DNA from: Nigrospora sphaerica
Lineage: Eukaryota; Ascomycota; Sordariomycetes; Amphisphaeriales; Apiosporaceae
Assembly (NCBI GenBank): GCA_018287875.1
Contig: JAGVVL010000015.1
Span: forward strand, 1,116,001 to 1,180,000
DNA length: 64,000 nt
Direction of reading: 5' to 3'
Part shown: piece after piece, positions 12,401-24,359 of the stretch
Layout: every line of letters begins with the position of its first letter
How positions within the stretch are numbered: the stretch's first letter is position 1
The notes under the pieces: generated by a model
Databases searched by the model: none
What the model was told of the DNA's origin: nothing
What the model saw: only the letters and a program-made list of their open reading frames with translations
Made by a program: the position numbers and the translations under genes

Positions 12401-12514
12401 CCGAGACCAGCACCAATACCGAGAGGACCCTGCATGGCCAGCGACATGGGCCGGCACGCCGATCGCAATCCGTGTACCGACAACCGTCCCTCACCGTTTG
12501 GTTTCGCAAGAGGG

Positions 12515-12578
12515 TGTGTATGCATGCGTGTGTGTATGCATGTGTGTTGTGTATAAGTGTGTGTGTGTGCGTGTGTCA
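12515..12578 (+). repeat. (GT)n-rich imperfect microsatellite
   Basis: GTGTGT tracts interrupted by ATGCATGC words, repeated over about 60 nt. It is another alternating purine-pyrimidine stretch and is not coding in any supported frame. Confidence 0.85.
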
Positions 12579-13778
12579 TTGTCGACGTTGCACCCAAAGG
12601 GGGGCGCGGCTAAGGCACTCACTCTGATTGACGGTACATACGACGAGGACGCTTTCCTGGGCCAATGAATAGGTAAAACCACGTAGCCTGCTTGCTGTGT
12701 CTTACTGACACCCCCTCGTCCCTTACGTCCTGGGTCGCTTCCCCCCCCCCTTAGGCCTGGCCTCTTCTATACTGCGTATGGATGCGGGAGCAGTAATTCT
12801 ACATAGCTCTGGCGGGCCTGTCCCGCCAGCGTTGTCTTCGCCCAAACCAGGTATGCGGACGGGACCAGCCCGGGAAGAAAAAAAGAGGCGTAGTAGTAGA
12901 AATCGATGCCACGGCGAGTTTCGCCGTTTCCTCCCCTCCTCCCCAATTTCTTCCTTTTTCAGCCCGGTCCCAGCCTGCATTCGCTACCTGGACCGCACCC
13001 GTGACGGCTGCCGCGCCGCGGGCCGCTGATCTTGGGCCATGCCAGTATGGCAGCCGCCGCATGAAACGTAACATACCGGTTCGCAGGCAAAACCTCTGTG
13101 TGGGCAGGGGGGCCCTCGGGAGCCATCGGCGGCCAGCGATCGGCACAATGACGAGCGCCACCCTCTCGGTGCCGCTGCCCACCAATCACGCCCCCAGCGT
13201 ATCCGCCCCTCCCCACCACCATCCCCTTCCTCCAACCCGGACGGCCGTGGACAGGCCCGTTGTCCAGCTAGACGCGCACCGGGCGAGAGACGGTGAAGAA
13301 AGACGGGCTGGGCCGCAGAAGAACACGGAATAACAAAGGCGAGAGACATCGGCTAGGGGAGTCTTTACATGGGGGTTCCGTGGTAATCTACCTGTTCCGT
13401 AGGTAATAAACATTGAGGGCAACCTCCTGCCATAGTAGAACTGTATATAAGGGGGCGTCATAAAGTACAGAAATGCAGTGGTCGACTGGTATCGAGACCG
13501 GGGTATTTGGTTCTGAGAAAGAGACGAAACAGGTATCGTGGTACAGCCAAGAACAAGCGAATAGACAACAGTTGATGGTGAATCGGCCCAGGGCCTCCCT
13601 CCTCAACCCCCAATTTCCAGTCAGTGAAAATCATGACGCCTCTACGATGTGTATCCAAAAAGGGGATGCTGTCCTCCCACCCGGCTTCCAGACGCCGTCG
13701 AATAATGCTATGCTGTCGTGCCATGCGCGTAGTAATGTGTCAAGGTCGGCCGTAAACGGTGTGGGTCGTAAGAATCCT

Positions 13779-16700
13779 TCATGCTCGCAGCGGCGCTCTT
13801 GATCCGTAGATGGCGTCCAGCCGCACGGGGAACCGTTTCTCGAGCGGCGTGAGGAAGCGGAACTGCAAAGGGTCCGAGTCCGAAGCCAGTGACACCTGGC
13901 AGCCAGGGATCGCCGTCTCCGTTTCCGCCTCCGTCTCGCCTGCCGCTCGATGGTGCAGGAGATCCAACGCCTCGGCCCTCTCGTCCAGGGCCTTCTTCTG
14001 CAGTTTGGCGCACTGCCACACGGAGCAGATCGAGTTGCAAAGCTCCTGCGCCGCCATAACCTCTTGAATCGAGGCCGATACCGACGATGCAGTTCCCGAG
14101 GCCGTCAGAATGTCGATGGCCTCCACGGCCGCGTGCACCGCAAACGTCGTCGGCAGGAACGGCTCCGTCGTGTCGCGTCTCTCGACCAGCTGGTCCCGCA
14201 ACGCCGTCGTGGCAAACATCAGGTCGCCCGCCAGCATAATGCACTTCTGCGAGATGGCCTCGGCCTGCAACGTCCGGGCCACCTCGGACTGAGCGTGCCG
14301 GGCGAATTTGGTGCGCGTCAGCAGCAGCACGAGGTGCAACGTGATCAAGGACCCGTCCACACCTTCGTCCGTCGCTCGCGCCAAATTGGGATTGGAAAAG
14401 CGGAACTTGGGGGGCAGGGCGTCCTGGTACTGCCGGAGCCTCTCGCCGATCCGTTCGATGAACCGGGTGTCCGCGTCGACAGGCGCCGAACCCCGGGCCT
14501 CCTGCTGCACGCCCGCAAGCACCCGGCCCAGGACTTCAGCAATGCTGACCAAGTAGCCCATGATGCCCACGCCCGACTCCGAGGGTGGCACCTCGCGTGC
14601 GACCGAGAACTTTGGCGTCCCCGACGGCGTGTCCATGTTGTCGTTGAACAAGGCCTCGTCACAAGGGAGGCGAAGGAACATGTCATCGGCCCTGATCAAG
14701 GCCGAGCGTGACGGGAAGAGCCCGTTCGTCCGTTCGAGGACGAAGCAGGAGAAGAACGTCCTCCTCCTACACTCATCGTATGTGGCCCGGTTCATGCTGT
14801 AGGGGTACGACGCGGGCGCTGGCTCGGACGTCTCGTCCAGCTCCACGTTGAACTGCAGTGCCAGGGCAATGGAGATGGCGCTACCCAGGTACTCGTAACT
14901 GTCGAGGCCCCGGGCGTAGGCCAGGTAGTAAAGGGATAGAATCAGCTTCGTCTGCACCAGCTGCAGACTCGGCGCGCTCCGTTCGCAGGCGAATCGGGCC
15001 GTCTCGGCGTATTCATGGGCCAGGTGTCTCGAACCACCGGATGCATAAAGGCCAAACGCTGAGATGCTATACAGGAGCATAAGGTCTTCTGGGGATTTGG
15101 TATGAGCATTGTTCTTGACCCAAGCGCGAAAGAGCTGCGCAGGCAGAAAGCGCAGTGCAGCCGTCTCGACATGGTCAAAGAAGGATGCGATGGCAGTGTT
15201 TATGGCTTGAGGATCGGAGACGTACGGATTAGTTTGCCAGGCTCGGCAAAGGAGATCCTCATGGATACGAGGTAGGTCCCGTTTTTGCCATGACAGGGAA
15301 GGTTCGGGGTTTTCAGGGGCTTCAAAGAATCGCAACTCGTCTCGGGCCGTAGGACGGTAGTGGTCGTAATCCACCCGCATCCTTTTGGACGGGAGACCGG
15401 ACATTTCAGGGGAGTGGTGTGGGATCGCAGTGGTGCGGGGGGATACCGAGGTGCTCGACATGCTCCTTTGCCGGCCCGGCTCGCCTGCCCGAGCCTGCGG
15501 GCCGCCCGAGCGCGTCTCTTCATGGTGGCCGCCAGGCGACGTGACGGGCGAAGAAGGGTTGTGTCCACCCCGGGGGCTAGTAAGAAAGAAAAAAAAACTG
15601 TCAGTGTGTTTGCCCGCCCAACTACCTCCCCGCCCGAAGCAGGCATAGGACTCACGCGTTCTTGAATTTGCACACCCTCCCGAACTTCTCACACTGAACA
15701 CAGCGCGGGAAGTCAGGGTCGCACTTGATCTTCTTTTCCCGGCAGGTCAGGCATGCGATCGCCAGGCGCTTCCTCGGCTTTCCCGCCTTGGTCACACCCC
15801 AGTGGGCATTGACCGGCTCGCCATCGATGACCGTCTTGCAATGCGTTCCGTCATCGTAGAAGTAGCACAGGCCTTCTCCGGGGTACTCAGCCTGGCGCAC
15901 GAACCGAGGAAGGAAATGGGTGCCGGTCCAGATTTTGGGACCAAGGCTGTCCTTGCCGGGGGCGCCCTCTAAAACCACGTTGGAGGATGCCGAAGCATAG
16001 CCCGAGGCCACCGAGTCCCTCGGGCCCCGCATGGGCTCTTGACCGGGCCCGTGGCCGAGGCTGTTGACTGGCCGGAAGGTCGAGGACAGGTCCTGAGAAC
16101 CGTGCGAACCAAAAACGTACTCCGTATGGCTCGAAGAGGCGGACCAGTGCGCGTTCGGCACGGAGCCCTCGCGCGGCCGGTGCTGAGCCTGATCAAACTC
16201 GCGAGCTCTCGGCGAGAGCGGCCCCGGGAAGAGGGAGCCGGCCGAAGGCAACGATGTCCTTCCCCCCGACAACCTGGGCTCCAGCACGGTTCGCGGCTGG
16301 ACTACCTGGGCCGAAGAAACGGGAGGGAAGTAGGATTGGGGTTGTGGCCTGTCGGGGTTGGCTGCCGCGGATTGAGGTCGTTCCAAAGGTGAGTAGAGGG
16401 GACTCGGCCTGTCTGACATCGGAGACTGCAGGGGACGCATTTGGCTCGGAGGACCAAATATGCTGCTTAGCGAAGGGAGCAGCTGTTGCGACGGGGGCTG
16501 TTGTCGTTGCCGTTGTTGTTGCTGCTGCGACTGCGGCTGCTGCTGGGCACCGCGGGACGCATCGCCGCGGTGCCTCTCTTCGGTCCCGTTTCCAGTCGAC
16601 ATGCCGGGCTTGATACTCATATCATAACTAGACATGGGAGGAGAAATGGGTGCGGGGAGCTGAGGGGCTCTGCCCTGTGTCGACCTGAAGGAGAACGGGT

Positions 16701-16785
16701 GAGGTTTGGAGCTCCCGACCTCGGGGGGAGGTGTGTCTGGAGAGGCCGAAGGACGGTGAAGGTCTGATACGGGATAAATACCCAT
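13779..16785 (-). CDS. Zn2Cys6 fungal transcription factor (RosA/NosA-like zinc cluster)
   Basis: Two exons: 15656-16785 and 13779-15576, with intron 15577-15655 (GTGAGT...CTAG), giving about 975 aa. The binuclear zinc cluster C-X2-C-X6-C-X6-C-X2-C-X6-C sits at about residues 345-372 (CLTCREKKIKCDPDFPRC then VQCEKFGRVC). It is preceded by the basic AGKPRKRLA, so the cluster is internal, not N-terminal. The first 300 residues are Pro/Ser/Gln-rich (QQQQQRQRQQ). Exon 2 carries a fungal transcription-factor homology region with YDECRRRTFFSCFVLER and LPCDEALF. The segment around the cluster resembles, from memory, the RosA/NosA group of sexual-development regulators in Aspergillus; this is unverified. 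The start is the first in-frame ATG (MGIYPVSD). An open frame extends upstream to a GTG at 16806 that directly follows a TAG, so an upstream coding exon is possible. Large non-coding regions flank it on both sides. Confidence 0.88.
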
Positions 16786-16806
16786 CGAGATAGACAGCTC
16801 AATCAC

Positions 16807-17112
16807 CTAGCACTCCGGCATGTCCCAGTGGTATGAAGCTTGGGTGGGAAGAGCCGAACGATCTCTTTGGGGGACAGATGGTTCCGAATTAGTTCCTGAA
16901 GGTTGGTTGCACAATGGGGCGAGCGGCGGCCGGTGGTGCTGGACAGGCGGGAATTCCTGCTTCTTATTTCTTGCTCGGTCTGAGTGAGAGGGGGCTGAAG
17001 ATGTGCCGTCGGGTTGCAGAGAACGGGGGCCAGGGAGAGAGTGAGTGATGGGTAAGGGTGACAAGCCGGGTCGACAGTTTATGGGTGACAGCGGCGACGA
17101 CAAAGTCAGCAT
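16807..17112 (-). other. 101-codon upstream open frame, in frame with the Zn2Cys6 CDS and ending one codon before it
   Basis: Begins with ATG at 17112 and ends at TAG 16807-16809. It lies in the same frame as the transcription factor, so a single stop codon separates the two open frames. Its product is Ser/Pro/Gln-rich, like the factor's N-terminus. It could be a uORF in a long leader, or part of an upstream coding exon if the TAG is the 3' splice site of an intron. No strong donor was found inside it. Confidence 0.35.
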
Positions 17113-18068
17113 GCGGCCCGGGCTGAGTCGAGACTATAAACAGGTCTGACGGAAGCGCACACAAGGGTCGAGGGTAGGCGGCTTGATGGTGATTCGAGGA
17201 GAAAGGCTGCACCCGATAGAGACGGGAAGCCGGGAGAGGGTGTAACTAAGTAGTACGCATATACTCCTCGTCGGTACTGGGTGGCACCGGTTGCTCTCGA
17301 AGGCCAACTAGTTGGCCGGCGATACAGTCGTGGCTTGACCGCGCGCCGTAACGAGGTACTGTGGAGGCGACAGGCAAAGAGTCAAGTGGCCAACCCTAGG
17401 TAGGCAAGCCGAACCCGGTCCACTGGGTCTCGGTCCCGAGGGTAGAACGAGGTTCTTCTTGGCACAGCTTGGGCGAAGAAGTGCGTGCCTAGGCAATGAT
17501 GTATGTTGTAATCAGCGGTGTTCGAGGCGAGGGTGGGCGCGCAGGCGCGGTACCGGGGGGGGCGTGTATGGTCAGAGGAACAGGCTAGACTCGTATGGCG
17601 AGAGAGGTGTTCTGCTGGGCAAGCCCTAAATAGGACCCGGCAGTCTGACCAGCAGACAAAGGACCGGCTTTGGCTGTACGATCTAATCAGACGCCGCCGC
17701 GACAGGGACCCATGGCCGTGGGCGACGATGGGGCCAAGCGCAGTGGTAGTCGATCTCTCGTGGTATGGCAGGTGGGCGTACCGTGCCGGGGACTGTGTCT
17801 GCGGCGCCGTGTACTCAGGGAGGTAGTAGTAGGTATGGCATGCATGTACATGAGCCGGACGCTCTCTCGCTCATTACCTACCTCGCGCGACCTGCGACCA
17901 CGATTGTAGGACCGCGGCGTCGACTGGCCCGCGTGTCCCGCAGTTGAGTTGGAAGGGGGTTGTCGATGGGGCGGGTGTGGATATGGAGCTGCTCCCTGGC
18001 GCCCTGGATACCCGAAAGGACGAAGTGGGCTACGGTAAGTGTGTGTACAATAGGCAGCTTTGGCATGG

Positions 18069-18142
18069 GATGGCATCCATGTAGGTACCTAGGCCCACTC
18101 GCTTGTCCGCCCGCGTCAGGGTACGGCGACATGGATGCCATC
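18069..18142. repeat. 14-bp perfect inverted repeat
   Basis: GATGGCATCCATGT at 18069-18082 is repeated in reverse complement (ACATGGATGCCATC) at 18129-18142 with a 46-nt spacer. Partial complementarity continues outside the arms (CATGGGA against ATCCCAT). Confidence 0.85.
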
Positions 18143-18607
18143 GTACCTAAGCATCCCATTACCGCCATGTACCTCGACAGCCGATTGCGCTTGCATGGAT
18201 TGGACCCCGTCGAGAGCCCATCCTGCATATACAGATACCACTGTACCTGTACGGGGCGGGTTGGAAGGCCTCGCTGCCCAGCTTTGAGGGGCCGTGTAAG
18301 TATGGACCACCCGTCGGCCTTGCGCGGCAATCTCGTCATTTATCCATGTACCGCCGGCGTTGGTACGGCGAAAGGCAGCTTGAATTTTGATAATCCAAGA
18401 GAGAGGGAGGGAGTGAGAGGGAGAGAGAGAAGGGGGTGGGAGAGAGAGAATGTGTGTGTGTGTGACCAGCCGGCTTCGGCCAAGTCGCAACAGCAGGGTT
18501 GGTTGGTTCGAGTTCCCAGTCAGGCAGGGGCCTGCCCGTCTCCGCGCTGGCGGCCACGAGACTTTGGACGAAGAAAATGCTGGCCGGGGACGACACATGC
18601 GCGCGTG

Positions 18608-18870
18608 GTGGTGGTGGTGGTGGTGGTGGTGGTGGTAGCAGTAGTAGCAGTAGTAGCAGTAGTAGCAGTAGTAGCAGTAGTAGCAGTAGTAGCAGTAGTA
18701 GCAGTAGTAGCAGTAGTAGCAGTAGTAGCAGTAGTAGCAGTAGTAGCAGTAGTAGCAGTAGTAGCAGTAGTAGCAGTAGTAGCAGTAGTAGCAGTAGTAG
18801 CAGTAGCAGCAGTAGTAGCAGTAGTAGCAGCAGTAATAGTAGCAGTAGCAGCAGTAGTAGCAGCAGCAGC

Positions 18871-18920
<50 letters not shown>

Positions 18921-19075
18921 CAGTAGTAGCAGCAGTAGCAGTAGCAGCAGTAGCAGCAGCAGCAGCAGTAGTAGCAGTAGTAGCAGTAGTAGCAGTAGTA
19001 GCAGTAGTAGCAGTAGTAGCAGTAGTAGCAGTAGCAGCAGTAGTAGCAGTAGTAGCAGCAGTAATAGTAGCAGTG
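18608..19075 (+). repeat. GTGGTG tract and 9-bp AGTAGTAGC minisatellite
   Basis: A short (GTG)n tract leads into about 440 bp of a compound trinucleotide repeat. The dominant unit is AGTAGTAGC (9 bp), with AGC-only patches near 18865-18920 and AAT variants near 18835 and 19062. Because the period is a multiple of three, several frames stay open on both strands, creating spurious poly-Ser, poly-Val/Ala and poly-Cys/Tyr open frames. Confidence 0.97.
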
Positions 19076-20021
19076 GTCGTAGTAGGTCGGCGTAGGTTCC
19101 AATGGATAGTATGGATGAACGCGGACGGGCATGCTGTTAGCCTGCGCCTTCTTTTTTCCCTCTGCCGCCAGCCCGGCTACTCAAACGTACCCGCTGCCTG
19201 GCAGCCCTAGGTGGAAAAATGATCGGGCGTGCACCTCGACCACCTACCTAGTTACCTATCTGTTACCTACCCACAGCGCTCTCATCCCTCCCTCGAGCCA
19301 ATCACGTCCAGGGACCACCGGGCGACGGGTGAAATCAAGCGTTGGGCAAACACCTCATGGCGAGCAGGACAACGGGCAGGCATAACTGACCTGATGGTTT
19401 GCTTAAGACGCCGTCCGGCGCGGGGCGATAGAGACCGGCCACCAAGCCAGCCAAGTCAGTCACGTCAAACAGGCTCGTCACGAGGCCGAGTCAAGCTTGG
19501 ATGGGACGGGGCTTCGCAAGACCAGTATCGCTTGGGGGGCGGTTCCAGCGCGCGTGCCAAGCGGCCATCGGGTCAAAAGTACACGGCAAATACGGAAGAT
19601 GGGCACATTGGCAGGCAAATCATCCTAGCGTGGTCCCATCTGGATCGAGGCGGTGGTAGTGCGAAGGCCCCATTGACTCTCCCTTTTTGATCCCCCCTTC
19701 GTTGCGCATGATGGAGCAGCGCAGATGGCAAAGCTTGGCTCGAGGCCGGGGAGGGGGGATAGCCGTATGGAAAGGGCTGGCGAGTTTTCTCTTTTATCTC
19801 CTCCCGTGTCCAGTGTTCCGTGGGTGAGAGAGTGAGAGGGGGAGATATACTCCGCCGGGGGATCCACGGGTGTGGGTGTCTTGTGCTTGTACTGTACACA
19901 GGGCACCCGCCTCGGTGCCCCGTCCCCATAGGCGTTCCAGATTCGCCCACGGATCGTGGTCGTGGTCGATGGCTTGGCTTTCCGGTCTGGGTGGGAGCCT
20001 GGGGAGGGGTGTCTGTGGATT

Positions 20022-20034
20022 GGGGGGGGGGGGG
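20022..20034 (+). repeat. G13 homopolymer
   Basis: Thirteen consecutive G, followed by further G-rich sequence to 20046; a candidate G-quadruplex. One of a group of long G/C runs in the desert. Confidence 0.85.
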
Positions 20035-21725
20035 TGGGACGGGGGGTAGTATATTACGGCTGATATTGAGGTAAAGCAGTGGTAGTGGCATGCATATGTG
20101 CGCGCGCGCGCAACCCGGCAGGTCTGAGAGGAGTTAGTGCCTTCCCGGCGTCTTGGATGCACTGTGCCAGCCCCGGTGGGCAGAAAAAGTCCCAAGAGTA
20201 CTCAAAGTGGTGCGATCGAGGGCGCTACGCAATAGGGTATAAAGCCGTTTAAAGTGGTTCAGACCCAGCGTGGATACGGCTCCTCCTCCCATCCCGGATC
20301 CAGTCCACGACCGCGCGCGCAGTCATGCCCATCCCTCCCCAGCCGATGGAGCGCTACCCGTGACACATGCAACCTCGATATCCAAGCCCGTGGCCCAAGA
20401 ACCCCTTGTCGCTTTGTTGAGTGGATTATCACACTCGATGAGGACATCCTTGGCGTCCGCTACCTTCTCCGCGCAAGTCTATAGCCGTTAGACACGGGGA
20501 GGGAGAGAAAAAGAAAGAGAGACAAGAGGGGAAAAAGAGAGGGAAAGAGAGACAATAGACGAGAAAATTTACCATTTACCCATTTCCTCGACCTTTCCGT
20601 CCTCGGTGTCTTGGCCGTTGAGTAAGGAGTGTGTGCATGTCAGTCAAGTACAAGAATCCTTCGCGAGGTCATCCCGGACTGTAGGCGCGGGTGTGGCGAT
20701 AACCTGAGCGCGAGGGCGGGCGAACAGCCGGCGCATTATCTGCAACGAGTTAGCTACCGTCCGCGGCACCCAAAGGGAAGGGGGGCGGGCGGCGTTGTCA
20801 GCCCCGCGAATTCGCAGGAACCCCCCCTTCGCGGCATGGACCCGGCTTCGCGGACGGAAATGTATGCGGTCTTCGTCCATGGCCCCGTAGTCTGTGGTAC
20901 TCCGATCATCCGCCACAACCTGACGCCGTTCCTTCGGACGTAGTGGGCATGCGCTTATTGCCTACACCCTTAGGTTGTGCTGCCCGAAGACACCTCTCCC
21001 CCTTCCCTCCCCGTACCGAAGTAATCCATACCTACATATCCCGTGGGTGGCGGGTGTGTAGGTAAGCCCGTACTTATGTAAGACATGTGTGTAACTGTAC
21101 GTAGGGAGCAATAAGGCAGGTCGAGCGATTCGTGCCGCCCCCCCTTCCGAGCCGCTCTCCCCACGAAAGGAACCTCATCTACCGGCACCAAGCTAAGATT
21201 TGCGGTGCCCGCGGTAGATTGGAGGATCGGCCTGAGTCTGCTTTCACGTCGTCGAAACGCCAAACCGCCAAAATCGTTCGGCCGGGGGGGGGGGGAGGAA
21301 AGAACGGTCTGGCTGCTTCGGCAGGCGTCCTGCCGCAGGACGAGCTTCGTCGGCATCCTCGCCGGCTGTTTCCTCATACACATCGGGTTCGCGAACCCGT
21401 TAGCCTCGCGTTCCCTGCTGCCTGCCCGTCAATGACTTGTTGGCAAGAAATTGGTCATCGGCCGAATCGCTCCCTAGCCCGACGGGCCTTCGCGAAAGGG
21501 GGATCCAGTTTTTGCTGTGCCGCGCCGCGGCGAGGCAGCGCTACGATCGTCTCAGCCGAGCCGAAGCTGACGAGCCAAGCCGCTCCGACTTATGACCGGC
21601 CCATGCCTGCCCAGGGCAAGATGAGAGAAGGCCGCGAGACCGGTCGTGGGGAGGACTCGCGCGTCCTCGCTATATCGCGCCCCTTTGGGTATAAAGCGGC
21701 CGCGAGGGGGCCAAGGCCAGCAGGC

Positions 21726-21771
21726 TGGCGGCCCTGGCGGCCCTGGCAGCCCTGGCAGCCCTGGCAGCCCT
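21726..21771 (+). repeat. 9-bp tandem repeat GGCAGCCCT
   Basis: Four to five copies of GGC(A/G)GCCCT-type units in tandem. No supported gene overlaps it. Confidence 0.85.
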
Positions 21772-22382
21772 CTTCTCGGGCTTCTCGAATTGTCCGCGAC
21801 CGCGGGCCCAAGCACTGGGTGCCGGTAGCCCTAGAGAGCTAGGGGGGAAGGGGGACCGCTATCTTAGCTTCCACCTCTCCTGCTGCCATGGCGCGAGGCG
21901 GCGAGCTCAGGATCCGTTGGGCGTTCCGTGCGTCTGGGTGCGGCATGGAGGGCATCCAAGGGGACGTGCAGACTGCGTACTTTACCTACACGGTAGCAGG
22001 AGCTGGGCGGGCGGAGGAGGAGTTGCCTGCCATAACGTTCCCGTCGCAAGAGGCGGATCGACTCGCTAGCCTGGGCCGCGGCTTGAGACCGGTCAAGTCC
22101 CGAAGGGGGAAGCGCCGTCCCACCTTTTCCGCAATTTCCCTCGTGCACCGGAGCGCGCTGAACGTGGTGTCATTCGAGCCATTCGCCCTCGACCCCCGCC
22201 GTGTCAAGGCCGAGCCGGCTCATGGCTCACGGGGGACAGTAGCAGCGCGCTGGCACACGGGCTAGTGTCTAGTTAGTGGCGTAGGTCCCAGCCCGCGGGT
22301 GACAACTGCCGCGAAGCAGAGTTTCGGGACACAGCCGACTGAGGCGCTCCCACCCCTTCTGATTGGGCCCCGCCCAGAGAGA

Positions 22383-22399
22383 GGGGGGGGGGGGGGGGG
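22383..22399 (+). repeat. G17 homopolymer
   Basis: Seventeen consecutive G preceded by GAGAGA. Confidence 0.85.
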
Positions 22400-24359
22400 T
22401 GTGCTCCGCGAGGGGTATGGTAGTAGCTTAGTACACACTACCCTACGCACTTATTAATGGTAGATAGCAGCTTGTCTATTAGTCGGCCTCTGCCGATGAC
22501 TCGCGCTCAGACGGCCTACGGACGAATTGCCCGGTGGAAATGCGACGTGACGGGCAGGTCGAGCTGAATGCCTTCTAACATGGACGGCACCTCGGTATCT
22601 GTCGGCATCGCAGCTGGTCACCCCGTTCATTCCCATATTTCCGACGTTGCGTTAGATAAACCGGGCCTTCAGGTACATCGTACATCAACCGTGCTGCCTG
22701 CGCTAACTACTTTTTCTCTCTTTCCTTCCCATGCGCTAGGTACGCGACTACCTACCTCCTTGCTGACCTACCTGAGCTCTTTACAGAACTATCTTACGAA
22801 GAGGTAGTCGAGTGTGCGTACGTACTACGTATTGGAAGTGTCCCGTAAACCATCGATGCCGGGCCGTGCCCTGGGGAGAGGCCAGCCAGTGCCGACTGGC
22901 CCGACTCTCGCACGGTGATCAGGGGTCCTTTTGCACAACGCCCCAAAAACCCTTGCCAATCCGCGATTGCGGCGTTTATTCTTCCCAGGGCAACACTGCA
23001 CGGCGGCCCATGGAGCCGCAAGCGCTGGTCCCTTCCCTCTTCCCCCTCGTTGGTGGAATATCGTTCGTATCGGTTGCTACGTATGTGCAAGCCCCCCCGC
23101 GCCTTGGTTGGTCAGGCCCGAAGGCTTATTAGGCGGAATATGCGCATGCCGTCCGTACGGCCCCCGGGTAGCACAACCCCAAGCCGCGTTGGCAACGATC
23201 CGACCACAATGGCCGGTCGCGCCTCGTCCGTGCTCCTCATGCCCGACGGCCCGACTCCTGCCTGCCCGCCGACAGTTCAGAACGGCATATAATCCGTAGC
23301 TAAGGTACCTAGTTGGGTAGGTAGTTACATGTGGTTCGGGTAGATGTCGCTTTGCTGCGTGGCCGCGGCACGGCTTGTGCGTGCCATCTAGCCGCCCGCT
23401 GTCTCATTTCCCGTAAGGCACGCCGGCGTCCCGCCACGTGCATAGCAGACTACGTCCGGCGCCCGGCAGCCCGCCGATATTTTTATGAAGGGGGCCCGTC
23501 TGGAAATGGTTCCCCAGTTTCCCTCTGGCGCGGTCGCCTGTGCCCGAGGTTTCGGTCGTCCTTTATCTCTTGTGCCTCGTCCCTCGTTCCCCTCGTCCGG
23601 GGACTCTCGTCGTCGGGCGGCTAAGCAGCGAGGCGGCCAGCTGGGAGGGCGGGGGCGGTCGGCAGCTCTTCCCAGCCGCACGCGCGCGCGAGATGCCCAC
23701 CATAGCACCCCGGCCAACAAAAACTCCCGAAAACGGCTGCCTGCAGCGCGCTACAGGTCCCTTGTCGCCAGATCCAAGTCGCGTTCGCGCTACTGCGCAA
23801 TGGTACGGCCCATGCCCCCTTCCTCAGCTATGACATCAAGTGCATGAATACGCCGTGCGGCTGGCCGCCATGGAACAGGAAACGTGACCGGGCAGAAACA
23901 GTCGGAGAATAAGGCCCGACAGGGAAGAAAGGAAAACAAAAGAAAATCAGAGTCCCAAAGTCCCGTCCCGCCAAATCCCCCGCTGGAGGCTACCAGGACG
24001 GTAACAGGAATGCCATATACCTTTCTGTGTGTTGACGAATACGTATGTGTAGTGATTATGAGGCAACAAGCTACCTACCTACTTCTTCTCCAAAAGCGCT
24101 TGCCGACATGGTTTGTCCTTGCTGCCGTTGATCGGCAACAAGCAAACCGTCTTAATTTGTATTCCCTTGATCGCTCCCTGCAAGCTGCGCATGGTGCTTT
24201 GGCACATCTTACGAAGCGTGTGCCCAAAGAAAGGGCGAGGCAAAAAAGTACCACTCCACACTACCTTATCCACCTCACCATACTAAATACAGCAGAAACT
24301 AGATCCTATCAAGTAAGTTACGACATCGATTTTTCCACGATGATTTTCATAGTGTTGAG

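Larger units (their letters stand above)
7206..13778. other. 6.6 kb gene-poor interval between convergent MAU2 and Zn2Cys6 genes
   Basis: No open frame here carries a recognisable domain, and the longest (for example about 240 codons at 10534-11256) read as GC-rich noise. It contains a (GA)n tract at about 7700-7742, a (CT)n tract at 8454-8489, a hairpin at 8861-8897, alternating CA/CG and GT tracts, and C homopolymers near 12311 and 12741. Both flanking genes point into the interval, so it holds two 3' ends. It could carry a non-coding transcript, but no sequence signal proves one. Confidence 0.55.

Noticed and set aside
16804..16806. GTG as start of the Zn2Cys6 protein
   Set aside because: Non-ATG, directly preceded by TAG; the first in-frame ATG at 16785 was used instead.
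18495..18530. GGTTCGAGTTCCC resembling a tRNA B-box
   Set aside because: The flanking bases do not form a T-arm stem and no acceptor stem or A-box is found at the right distance.
17960..19210. 416-codon plus-strand frame with long Val/Ala run, and the matching Cys/Tyr and Ser frames
   Set aside because: All are readings of the AGTAGTAGC minisatellite; a period that is a multiple of three keeps several frames open.
21132..21842. 236-codon plus-strand frame
   Set aside because: Starts from a non-ATG codon, ends in a 9-bp tandem repeat and has no recognisable motif.
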